From: Astropecten irregularis
Taxonomy: Eukaryota > Echinodermata > Asteroidea > Paxillosida > Astropectinidae
Direction of reading: 5' to 3'
Length of the DNA: 64,000 nucleotides
Assembly (NCBI GenBank): GCA_963971285.1
Contig: OZ020250.1
Coordinates: forward strand, 9,098,499 to 9,162,498
Shown: positions 26,001-35,500 of the stretch, one piece after another
Position numbering within the stretch: the stretch's first letter is position 1
Layout of the letters: every line of letters starts with the position of its first letter
Position numbers and translations under genes: made by a program
Notes under the pieces: generated by a model
Told to the model about the DNA's origin: nothing
What the model saw: only the letters and a program-made list of their open reading frames with translations
Databases searched by the model: none

Positions 26001-26444
26001 GACAAATTCAGAAAAATAATCAATATAAGTAATAACTGCTGCAAACTGCTCATTGGGCAAAATAATGACCTAAAGGTTTATAAAAAGCTTGGAGTTTAGG
26101 AGGGCATTTCGATCCTAGCAGGAACGCGTCAGGCCCTCCTAACTCCAAGCAAATTCAGAAACATAAATTGTGATTGAATATAGTTGACATTTTCAAATTA
26201 TCCTTTTAACAGCAGATGGATTTTTGTTTTTATTTTATTTATTTTTTTTGGGGGGAAGATTAATTGTGCCGCCGGCTTACCATTTACACATGTTTGTAAG
26301 TACTCTCCGTGTCCATTCATTGTCATTGCGGCGTACACGACGACGGTCATCCCTGGTGTCGTTTGGCAAGGAAGTATAACTATCCGCGACAACCATTACC
26401 ATCATAGTCACACATAATCCACAGACAACCAAATACTTTGCCAT
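17074..26444 (-). CDS. Gene B: single-pass receptor-like protein, tandem paralogue of gene A
   Basis: Seven exons: 26444-26281, 25309-25239, 22807-22618, 21734-21529, 20610-20427, 18904-18843, 18026-17074 (1830 bp, 609 aa plus stop). Exon order and every splice phase match gene A. The leader peptide and transmembrane segment are identical to gene A. The 314-residue exon-7 ORF differs by about ten substitutions plus a five-residue Ala/Gly insertion; one tail tyrosine is lost (AYRPS in A, ADRPS here) and YVSV has become YVCV. In contrast exon 3 is 190 bp instead of 229 bp, has more cysteines (for example CDVCEDGPEENECAC) and aligns only in patches such as DRIL..QFG and HES. A basic RRRVRR site is retained after the leader. 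Both copies are open throughout and use GT-AG sites, so both look functional. Ligand unknown. Confidence 0.82.
19055..19190. repeat. Inverted repeat in gene B intron 6
   Basis: Counterpart of 6710-6850; arm mismatches differ between copies. Confidence 0.55.
19203..19503. repeat. Element with TATACCTCATAAATATT termini, unit 2
   Basis: Counterpart of 6861-7166. Confidence 0.55.
19636..19949. mobile_element. M1 MITE, counterpart of 7298-7606
   Basis: Gene B intron 6, same site as unit 1. Confidence 0.7.
19982..20369. mobile_element. Palindromic element (outer) in gene B intron 5
   Basis: Counterpart of 7635-8020 with the same nested insert. Confidence 0.65.
20085..20218. mobile_element. Nested palindrome, unit 2
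   Basis: Counterpart of 7737-7879, with a somewhat different loop. Confidence 0.65.
21891..22017. mobile_element. Hairpin element, gene B intron 3
   Basis: GGTGCGTTCGTTTAGCTCCC pairs with the right arm ending CTAAACGAATGCACC. Not present in unit 1. Relative at 30885-31012. Confidence 0.7.
22548..22571 (+). repeat. G-run near gene B exon 3
   Basis: A run of about 18 G about 47 bp beyond the exon 3 donor, next to GTGGGTGGGTTGGTTG. Unit 1 has TGTGTGTGAGTGTG instead. Confidence 0.8.
23163..23433. mobile_element. M1 MITE in gene B intron 2
   Basis: Starts TTAAAGGTAATATCATACTT after GACAGTTGGATA, the context also seen left of 10898 in unit 1. Confidence 0.7.
24019..24713. mobile_element. M2 MITE interrupted by an M1 MITE
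   Basis: M2 sequence runs to about 24282, is broken by an M1 copy at 24279-24606, then resumes with AACGGTATGTTTCTACC to about 24713. The M2 target TTAA is present on both sides of the insert. Confidence 0.75.
24279..24606. mobile_element. M1 MITE nested in an M2 MITE
   Basis: Inserted at a TTAA of the M2 copy. TTAA flanks both ends and removing one TTAA plus the insert restores the M2 sequence. Confidence 0.8.
24846..25212. mobile_element. M1 MITE beside gene B exon 2
   Basis: Full-length copy whose right end TTACCTTTAAACC lies about 26 bp from the exon 2 donor. Confidence 0.75.
25451..25546. mobile_element. Palindromic element in gene B intron 1
   Basis: Arms CACACACCAAAAAGCGCGAC and GCGCTTTTTGGTGTGTGTG around a GC-rich centre. 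Confidence 0.65.
26087..26150. mobile_element. Short palindrome of the 9092-9200 family
   Basis: GCTTGGAGTTTAGGAGGGC and GCCCTCCTAACTCCAAGC form near-perfect arms in gene B intron 1. Confidence 0.65.
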
Positions 26445-26954
26445 TGTCGAATTGGTCCAATTTCAAGTTTCTTCTCCTCTCAATGCGTTGTTATAGACGG
26501 CAAAATGTACGTTCGTATTGAACTAACTATTCAAACAATTCCTATTGTTTGTATCAGGCACGGGTGTCACATCCATGAATCAGTTACAGTGTATGTGTGA
26601 ACTGACGCAATTATTCAACGCATTATATTAAGAAATGACAGTGTAAACGTCAGCAGTTTTGTCTTCCTTTCTATTTAACTATATAGCCACATGCTTTGTC
26701 ACATTCACAGTTAATAGCATTAGCATACTGTAGGCTTGGGTAAGGTTATCAAGAATGAAATGTTATTCTTCTATTTCTCATGCTACCGGAAAAGAAAGAA
26801 CGCGTGTATGGGCTTCCGCTCCACCAGATGTCAGGTTTTCCTGTGGACAGAAGTGAGGTCAAACGGAGGTTGTTGGTCTACTATAATTAGTAGAAAAAAC
26901 CAAAATAATGTATAGAGATGTATAATTGCTTCATATTCTTGTATCAGAGGCTGC
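26445..26954 (-). promoter_or_regulatory. 5' flank of gene B, candidate promoter
   Basis: Counterpart of 13067-13544, close to the gene B start and ending at the third trinucleotide array. It carries small indels relative to copy 1. Positional inference only. Confidence 0.25.
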
Positions 26955-26960
26955 CGCTAA

Positions 26961-26997
<37 letters not shown>

Positions 26998-27143
26998 GCT
27001 GTTGCTGCTGCTGCTTCTGTTGCTGCTGTTGCTGTTGCTGTTGCTTCTGTTGTTATTGCTACTGCTGCTGCTGCTGACATTGCTGTTGTTGTTGCTGCTG
27101 TTGTTGCTATTGTTGTTGTTGCTGTTGCTGTTGTTGCTATTGT

Positions 27144-27177
<34 letters not shown>

Positions 27178-27190
27178 ATTGTTGCTGTTA
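26955..27190. repeat. Trinucleotide array 3, (TTG/CTG)n
   Basis: Mixed TTG and CTG run after GAGGCTGCCGCT, shorter than arrays 1 and 2 and lacking TTGTCG hexamers. Homology between the two duplication units ends at this array. Confidence 0.95.
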
Positions 27191-27493
27191 AATTGAAGGA
27201 TTCATGGTGATCATACCGAGGTTAGAATCTCCATCAATGGAATTTTGTAACGAAATTTGGCAATTTATGTAATTAAGCTTGAGTATTGCTTTAGTTCAAG
27301 TTAAACAAGGAAATACATTGTATGAATTGTGTACAAGTAAAACCGTTTCACTTTCATCGACTGAAATTCAATGCAGTGACAAAGCAAAACGAAACGAAAC
27401 CCAAAACGGCATGTGTGTAACAACAAAGCACTAAAGCGAATGTGTGATCGCTTTGTAATTTAATATAGGTTTGAACACCGAACAAGTTATGAG

Positions 27494-27862
27494 TTAAAGG
27501 TAATATCATGGTTTAAGTTGTCAAAGAAATGCAGACACATAGGCAAAAATATAACAGCCATCTGTGAAATGTTCAGTCCTGTACGGTGCCTAAACTGTTT
27601 GAGAAAACATTGGGAAACGGCCACACTATTTTTTCATAATCTTTTCATCGTGTTTTACTTTTATTTTTAAAAGATCAAAATTGTTTTTGGTCATTGGTTT
27701 CTACTCTTTTCTGGATAAATACACCATTTTAGGCAGAAACAATTTAACGGTATATTTCTAGCATCACCATCCTGATACCCTGTAAGTTATAGGTAAATTT
27801 GTGAAGACGTCTGTTTCGGTATATGCTACCATGATAGTATGATAGTATGATAGTACTTTTAA
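27494..27862. mobile_element. M1 MITE
   Basis: Left end TTAAAGGTAATATCATGG. The right end carries a small GATAGTAT tandem expansion. Confidence 0.65.
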
Positions 27863-28879
27863 AAGATAACAGTGCTTAAAACAATTCAACATTTCTGATG
27901 GACAGTTAGGCCTGTGTACTATGGCAACATTCTCGGTAACATGTCGAGCAGGTAAACGGTAACACAAATGGGCAACTAATGTGGCCCATATGAACACTTG
28001 GTATAACAATTGGCCATCATGTTACAGAGAATGTTACCGAAATCTTGACGGGCCTTTAAAGCACATGGTGTTTAGGAATTGGGCATGCGCGTTCACGTTT
28101 TCAACATGCCTGCAAAGTGATGGCAAAACTGTATTAGAATAAATTAAATAAAATAATACTGGAAATTGACAGTAAGGGCATATCTATGATCAAATTTCGA
28201 AGGGGTTGCACCATTTTTCCGCGAGACATTTGAGACAATGAAGTACATGTATAAGGCAATACTTGGGTTTTCAAATGGGGGCACCCTGGCACCGTCCATA
28301 ATTCTTTCTGCCAGTAAAATGGCAAAGAGCCAAACCTTAGATGTTATAATTAGACATGATTAGCAAATATTAAAACCGGTCACACATTTTCCAGTTCACA
28401 CCTATATATAGTTCTGAGTCATAGACTCAAATGGATCTTCGTTGTCATACTGTGTGTACACTGGTAGGAGTGGAGCATAATCCCCACTGTTCAAGGCAGC
28501 GTACAGGATTTGCAAGGCCTTCAAAACAATTATTGAGTTTGAGACAGAAAATGGACTCAACAGTTCGTAAACAGTTCAAACAGTCACCATGGGAAACCTT
28601 GGTTCATCAGATGGTGTTTGTTTTTTTCAAGGAAATCAAGATTTAGTGTCTTTTAAAAAGATCGTCCGTCCGAACGATTTAGTAGCATTTTGAAAGCGTG
28701 GTGTAACCGTGAAGGATTTGGATGGGGCAAGATTATTTCGGCCGTATTTCTGCTATCCAGATGAACAAAGCGTAAAAAGGTACATGAAAGAACGTGTGTA
28801 AGGAAGTTTAAGACCTTCACTTGTGTTTAAGTACCAAATTCAGCCAAAACGCACATCTTTGCAAATCCGTATGATACCT

Positions 28880-29245
28880 TTAAAGGTAGTATCATACTTT
28901 GGTAGCATACCGAAACAGACATTTTCACAGAATTACCTATAACTTACATGGTATAAAGAGGGTGATGGTAGAAATATACCATTAAAATATTTCTGCCCCG
29001 AAATGCTGTATTTATCTAGAAAAGAGTAAAACCAGTGAGCAAAATCATTTTTGATCTTTTAAAGATCAAAAATAAAAGAGAAACGATTTAAGAAATACTG
29101 TGGCTGTTTTCACTCTTTTCTCAAAAAGTGGGCAACGTATGGGACTGAAATTTTCACAGATGACTGTTATATTGTACCTTCCTTTATTTGTAGTCCATGA
29201 ATCTGTATTTCTTTGACAAAAACCAAAGTATGATATTACCTTTAA
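28880..29245. mobile_element. M1 MITE
   Basis: Near-canonical termini, TTAAAGGTAGTATCATACTT and ATGATATTACCTTTAA. Confidence 0.75.
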
Positions 29246-29504
29246 CTGCTTGCAAACAAGGAAACATAGGCCTACTGCTTGACGTCAAACGAACGGGAAG
29301 TGGTCGACTGTCTGTTTTCTGTTTTACTGGTTGGATGAAACACTTTCACCAGTAATTCACTGAAACAGGAAATAATGTTTTGCCTAAATCCCCTTCCTTG
29401 TTTTGGTAACAAAAACCACTGAATCACGTCTGGTACTACTTCATTGTACATGTTTGTAAGCATATTCACTCCAAGTCCGATTCTCGTAGTTTTATACTCC
29501 GTTA

Positions 29505-29810
29505 GAGGATAATCATACTTTGGTAGCATACAGAAATCTTCACAGATTTACCTACAACTTACAGGGTATGAAGATGGTGCTAGTAGAAACATACTGTTAA
29601 AACGTTAAATGCTGTATTTATCCAGCAAAGAGTAAAATCAAAGACAAAAAAAAACCCAGTTTTGATCTTGGGTTGAGATCAAACCTCTAGTGAACAGATT
29701 TGAAAATATTTTGTGAGAGTTTTTCACTGTTTTGTCAAAAAGTGGGCACCGTATGGGGCTGGAACTTTACAGATGACTTTTAATGTAGTTAACCTTGAGG
29801 TTACCTTTAA
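29505..29810. mobile_element. M1 MITE, diverged
   Basis: Left terminus TAATCATACTTTGG; right terminus ends TTACCTTTAA with a deletion. Confidence 0.55.
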
Positions 29811-29828
29811 ATTCATTCTTTGATTCGG

Positions 29829-30059
29829 TCCTTTTCCAAACCCCGGCTCAGGCTCAGGCTCCGGCTCTGGCGATGTCATCCATATGCTGAAAATATAGGT
29901 TGTGGTTTTTCCTTGAAGCCGAATCTCTGTTTTCTTGTTCAAAATAGAGTATCTACTTCCAAACCGTACCAAAAAGTCTCTATTTTGATACCCGTCATTT
30001 TATAATGGATTCAAGAAATGGAGCCGGAGCCGGAGCCGGAGCCGAGGTTTGGAAAAGGG
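29829..30059. repeat. Inverted-repeat element with GGCTC microsatellite arms
   Basis: CCTTTTCCAAACCCCGGCTC at the left and GAGCCGAGGTTTGGAAAAGG at the right; short (GGCTC)n-like runs sit in each arm. Confidence 0.6.
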
Positions 30060-30189
30060 TAATTAACACTTTGCCCAAAAAAAAAAAGTTACAAATCAGA
30101 CCTTGAAATGGATACTTACAGATATTAAATGAAAATGTGATTGGGATTACTGGATTAATAGAAAACTTTCCTATGCAACAAAGGGGTGT

Positions 30190-30450
30190 GTTCAGACGCC
30201 TATGGAGGGCACAGGATGGCGCATCAGCCCATTGACTAGTTGCAGTAAGAAACAGATTGGCTGAGGTAAATGGACATCGGGTGATTGCTTGTATCATGAT
30301 GTGGAGTGGCCATCGTGATCTCTGGATCTGACTTGTTGTTGTGACTTTTTCCTCTGGGGTTATCTCAAGAGCAAAGTGTTTATTACCCTCCACCTGATAT
30401 TGCAACTCTCCGACAAAGAATCATTGATGTGTTTGATGCTCTAAGTCGTG
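30190..30450 (+). pseudogene. Mariner-like (Tc1/mariner) transposase fragment, dead
   Basis: In interrupted plus-strand frames the sequence reads QDGASAH (catalytic Asp region), VRNRLAE, and then DFFLWGYLKSKV, a signature of transposase C-termini of the mariner/IS630 group. Stops and frame shifts break it. Confidence 0.6.
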
Positions 30451-30884
30451 TGTAAAACTTGGTACCAAGTCTATTCTGACCCATTGTCCAAAAAGAATGA
30501 TTACTCAGCCATCCGTGACCATGTATGATTAAAAAACATATCATTGGAAAGAGGAGAAATGTGGCTTTAACATGATACTATTCACTTTGCTGTAAAGCTA
30601 ACCCAATCTTCACAAATTTGAATTTAAATCCTGTTGCGTTTTTTTATACACACTGTATATATTGCGATTTGGAATGAAACTACACGAATCAGAAAAAAAA
30701 AACACCAGAGTAAATTTTGCTGTGATTGATATTTATTATAATATTTTTGCCAATTCATCACTCTGAATAATATAATATGTCTATTCTAAATCGAGCATTG
30801 TCACTATCTTGTCACAACTTTTAGGGATCGGTTTTACGGTTGTTTTCATTTTTATTCTTTTGTTATATTTTCTACTTTTACAAT

Positions 30885-31012
30885 GGTTGCGTTCGTTTGG
30901 CTATTACGAGTCGACACCAGTCAACCTCTTCCTCACCCTCTCGCCTGTTTTGTGCAGTATACACGGCCATTCCTAGGTCAGGGCTGCCCCGAGGGAGCCA
31001 AACATTTGCACC
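30885..31012. mobile_element. Hairpin element, decayed relative of 21891-22017
   Basis: GGTTGCGTTCGTTTGGCT and GAGCCAAACATTTGCACC flank the shared core GTCGACACCAGTCAACCTC. Confidence 0.6.
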
Positions 31013-31059
31013 CAATCATAGTTTTAAATGTCGTTCTTCATTAAAATAACATAGTTGTA

Positions 31060-31330
31060 ATGTTTCTAAATTGCATATCAGGGAGACACTTTAGCGTCTA
31101 AAAGTGCACATTTGGGAGACATCTGCAAATAGGGAGACTTTTCGGTGTCTCCCTATCAAACCAGCCTTTAAAGACATATTTTTGCTGTCCATATTTTCAA
31201 TAGAAGACAGAGAATGCTCTCAATATGAACATATGTCAATTTCAAGTTCATTGGTTTGGAGGATGTTTAGAAATAGGTAAGCAAAGTTTGTACATGACCC
31301 TATAGGAAAGTCTCCCTAAGGTTTCATCCT
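31060..31330. mobile_element. GGGAGACA-type element
   Basis: Same family as 2199-2471: GGGAGACAC near the left end, internal GGTGTCTCCCTAT, right end AAGTCTCCCTAA. Confidence 0.6.
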
Positions 31331-31984
31331 CGTTTATAATAAACACTACTGTAATGAAATAGCTTTGAATATGAAGTAGTTTATGTGATCTTCTATAAGA
31401 GTACATACGTTTTAACATGCAGGATAAAAAATACTATAGTATTGCGATTGTACAAATAGGCCCTACATACTTATAACATACATACTTTGGCTATATTCAT
31501 ATTTGAGTTGGATTTGCATGAGAGGGTTGGCCGTCGGTTTTTCCTGCGCATAATTATATGTAATTTCTAAACAAACAAAAGTCATACAATACAGATTAAA
31601 CTCGTAACCAGTCCTTCCTCTCCTGATGATATTTCCTGATTATGTTAGCTGATCTTAACAAGTTGTGCTTTTGTAAGCACTTCCGCCAAAGGTTATAAAT
31701 ATACTGTATATTTAAAACAGGCATTCATCCTAATTTTGATTAAAAATTTATTCGAATATATTCAAATTCATTTTTTCCTCCCAAGTATTTGTCTACAATC
31801 GTCATAATATTTCATAAATGCATATTCCCTTCCTATAGGCACAATTGATTCTTAAATACTTTGATGCAAATTATTGAACCACAAAACAAATCCTCTTGTG
31901 TGCCCATTAGAACACTGCCACCCACTGATTTTGTTAGTTTTGTCCACTAAACGCGGAACACTAAAATTATCAGAGTAACATTAT

Positions 31985-32263
31985 ATTAGATGTACTATCA
32001 TACTTTGGTAGCATGCCGCGACAGAAATCTTCGCAGATTTACCTATAACTTACAGGATGTACAACGATGATGATGGTAGAAACATATGATGTTTGACCTG
32101 ACAAGATTTAAACAATACCGTGGGCCGTTTTTCACTGTTTTCTCAAAAAGTTTGCACCGTATGGGACTGAAATTTGTATAGATGACTGTTTCCGTATCTT
32201 CCTTGATATTTTTGCCCATAAATCTGTATTTCTTTGGAAACCAAAGTATGATATTACCTTTTA
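31985..32263. mobile_element. M1 MITE downstream of gene C
   Basis: Short copy with an internal deletion, from TGTACTATCATACTTTGG to CCAAAGTATGATATTACC. Confidence 0.65.
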
Positions 32264-32507
32264 TAGCTTATACTGAATTTGATAGCAGTTTGGTAAAACA
32301 ACACAATTGGTGAAGAATTGATTTTACGGTTGGAACTTCGGGAAAAGGACTCATCCACCAAACCACTCCCCGTCAAACCGATAGAAGTGACATGTGGTGG
32401 GACGTCGGCGCCGGGGTGGTTGGCACCCTTCCGCGACTGACTAGAGCGGTGTCGGTGGATATTAAGCCCGTGGAGTCGATCGAGGGTGGCTGAGCACGAC
32501 GGTGAGA

Positions 32508-35500
32508 CTAGACATCAATGCTAGTGGCTGGGCTGCGGTCTCCAAGGTTGTCGGCCGGCTCCGTCATTCGAGACGGCTTAAGTACCGTCCCCGTGCTGTC
32601 GACATCGACTTCTACACCACCGTCGACAGATTGATCGTGGATGCGCCGCGGGGAAACGAGCGAACCCGAACATGGTGACTCGGGAGCCGTGCCCGTGCTG
32701 TCGACATCCACACATTCGCTGGATGACGGTCGATTCTCCGGGGCCAAGTTTTGATTCGGACAGCCGTCATTTGGTTGGAAGTCGTGTTGAATATCGACTG
32801 CACTTGTTTGGTGTACCTCGCCTGGACTGTCGACATTGGCACATCCTTCAGGCAGGAGTCGACCCTGACAAGTGGGGGTATGGGTGGGCGAGTCGACAGA
32901 TGGTTGAAGGTCCTGTTGGTCTAGACGCTTGCAGTCGACTCCAGCACCGACACGAGACTGATAATCGTGTGGCGAATTAGGACATGGTTGGGGAACCGCG
33001 ACGCTGGGACTGTCGACATCGACATAATTTCCCAATGAAAGTCGACCGTGAACGGCGAGGACATGTTTCGGTGAGTCGACATTTCGTTGGAGCCCCTGAT
33101 GCTCCACACGTGTACCGTCCACTCCACCACCGTCAGATTGATCACTTGGCGACGGGGAAGAAATCGGCGAGTCGAATCTTAGTCCGAGAGCCGCTATTGG
33201 ACAGTCGACGTCAACATAATCCCCCTTTGAAGGTCGACACTGACCAGACGCGTCCTGGCTCGGGGAGGCACAAGGTGATTGCAGGTAGTTACCAGGTTTG
33301 TCGACATCGCCGCGGGAAGATTGACCGGCGACAAGGGGCGGTGACTCCAGGGAGACGTCGGGACGTCTGCCGGGTGCGATGACCACACGTTTACCCACTA
33401 CGTCCTCGATCTCCTCGTACGGTACCTCTTCATCACCAGACTCGTGAGGCTGATGGCGGCCCTGCCCTGGCCCATGATCGCCGGCCGACCGAGTGTGTGC
33501 AGTCACCCTCTCCTCCTTAGGGTTGTACTCTACGTACCCATCAGAGGTTTTCCTGATCACCTCGGCGGGTCGCGGTGGGACCACGGGGTTAAATTTTCTT
33601 ACGCTGTGGGTCAACCCACGAACACCAATCGCTATCTCATCTTCGTATGTTTGATTGGTGAAAATACCTGAAAAAAAAAATCCCAACATTTGGAAAAAAT
33701 CGCTTATTTAAACTGATCTGAAGGTACGATTATTCGGATTCGATTATTGAAACAATTTCCTTCAAATATAGTTGCAGTGTACAACTACAAAATGGCTAAA
33801 ATATCAGAGTTTTTGTAACACGATGGGCAGACAAATTTTTCATAAAACACAACCAAATTAATGAACAGAAACTTGAACAATTTGAACAATACTTTCAGTA
33901 ACTGTTTATTTATACCTCGGTGAGGTCGACCTTTGACCTTGGTCTTGTGTAGGGGGGATCCCCGTTCAGAAATGGCCATGTATCCTTCGTCTTCCCATTC
34001 CACGCTTGAAGAAGAAAAAATCACAAAGAGACAAAGAATGAATGTTCAAGAAAGTTTGGATTGGGTACATTAGTCCACAATATTCATTTTAAGGAGATAA
34101 AAACCATTTTGTGTATAATACGTGTTCATTGGTATAGGCCACAAAACAGCATTCACACTTCGTCTGATCAAGCATGTACATGGAATGATAAACCTGTGAA
34201 AATTTCAGCTCAATCAGACATATTAGTCTCGAAAAAATAGCGAAAACCCGAGTTGATTTTTCCTATAAAACTTAAAGAATTGGTTTTGATCTTTACCCGA
34301 GATCAAAACTGCTTTGTTTCACGCGGAAACATGTTAACGGTATGTAATGTTTCTACCAATACCATTTTCATATCCTGAAAGTTATACGTAAATATGTGAA
34401 CATTTCTGCTTGGGTACCAATCCTGTACTGAACCTTTAAGTAAATCGCGTAAAAACCTTGGTTGTTGTGTCCTCTTGAAATTAGCAAGGTTGAATTTGTG
34501 GAAAGAGGGCGGGGCTTTGATTCTTGAGGGAAATTATTGGAGCAAATCTGCCTGGTAGTTCTGCGCAAAATGCCGTGACACGACTGACAACTTTTCAAGT
34601 TCGCAACAAGCGGGTGTGAAAATTGTATTTTTCACTAAAATATTGTCGCAATGTGTTCAATCTAGGTTTTTAGGACTCTGGAACATTTGCTCAAAGTCAT
34701 AAATCTCATTTTTGGAACAGTAGAAGCTATTTAAGAATTGAAAATAATAGTTGTGGACTAATCTACCCAATCCACGAAAAGTTAAACAGTTTTCCAATTA
34801 CTGTAAAGTAAAACAAAATGCTCAGTTTTGAAACAGTCTGCAATATGAAATCACTGCATAACTCCCTAATGACAATTTGTTGTACCACAAGATGTGTTTT
34901 TTCTCTTAATTGGTGTAAACTCCCATTGACCTTAGTGTAAAACTATCAACTTCACAGTTCAAAATCTCATCCAGGAGTCTCTCAGTTTTTGGGTGCAATA
35001 CAGTCGACTCCCGTTATTACGAGGTCCATCGGACTTTCACAATTTTGTCATTGTAACCGGAACCTCGTTACAACCGGAGCGCAGTTTTCCGCCATTTGTT
35101 GCACCCGAGTCTCTCAGTTTTTGGTGCAATACATACTGTAAATGGTAGTTTGAGCCCTCATCTACCCAATTCTTTAAAAAATTTGGTTTGTTAACCGATT
35201 ATATTTTTTATAATTGCCCCAAGATAAAAACACCCCCGAAATGTCCCTTTTCCGTAACCGACTTGCTACCAGTTTTCATGAAGCAACCCTCCACGTTCAA
35301 AACAAAGGGCCAGATATTAAACCAAAATGTCTCAAGTATCCATAACAGGCTGATGCACTGAACCCCAATCAGGTTGTGATAAACCGTCATAATTACCCAA
35401 TATATTAATTGCACGAACACCAAATTGCATATTTGAAAAACATTTGAGGGTACACAGAATATGATAATCAGCTCCCGATTGAAAAATTGCAAAGCGCAAT

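Larger units (their letters stand above)
14128..26960. repeat. Segmental duplication, unit 2 (gene B)
   Basis: Second copy of the receptor segment. It differs by extra sequence at about 20880-21350, an internal duplication around 22175-22520, a hairpin element at 21891-22017 and additional MITEs at 24019-25212. Exons are more conserved than most intron stretches, except exon 3. Confidence 0.9.
27191..32507. other. Repeat-rich intergenic region between genes B and C
   Basis: Holds M1 copies, an inverted-repeat element, the transposase fossil and hairpins listed separately. No supported gene; the 3' UTR of gene C should fall in the right-hand end. Confidence 0.6.

Noticed and set aside
26198-26392. 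Alternative frame of gene A/B exon 1 (ending LQTCVNG)
   Set aside because: It looks protein-like and is conserved, but has stops upstream, no ATG and does not join exon 2 in phase; the signal-peptide frame does.
32612-33388. Other open frames overlapping gene C exon 6 on both strands
   Set aside because: Shadows of a GC-rich repetitive coding exon; only one frame connects to the upstream TM exons.
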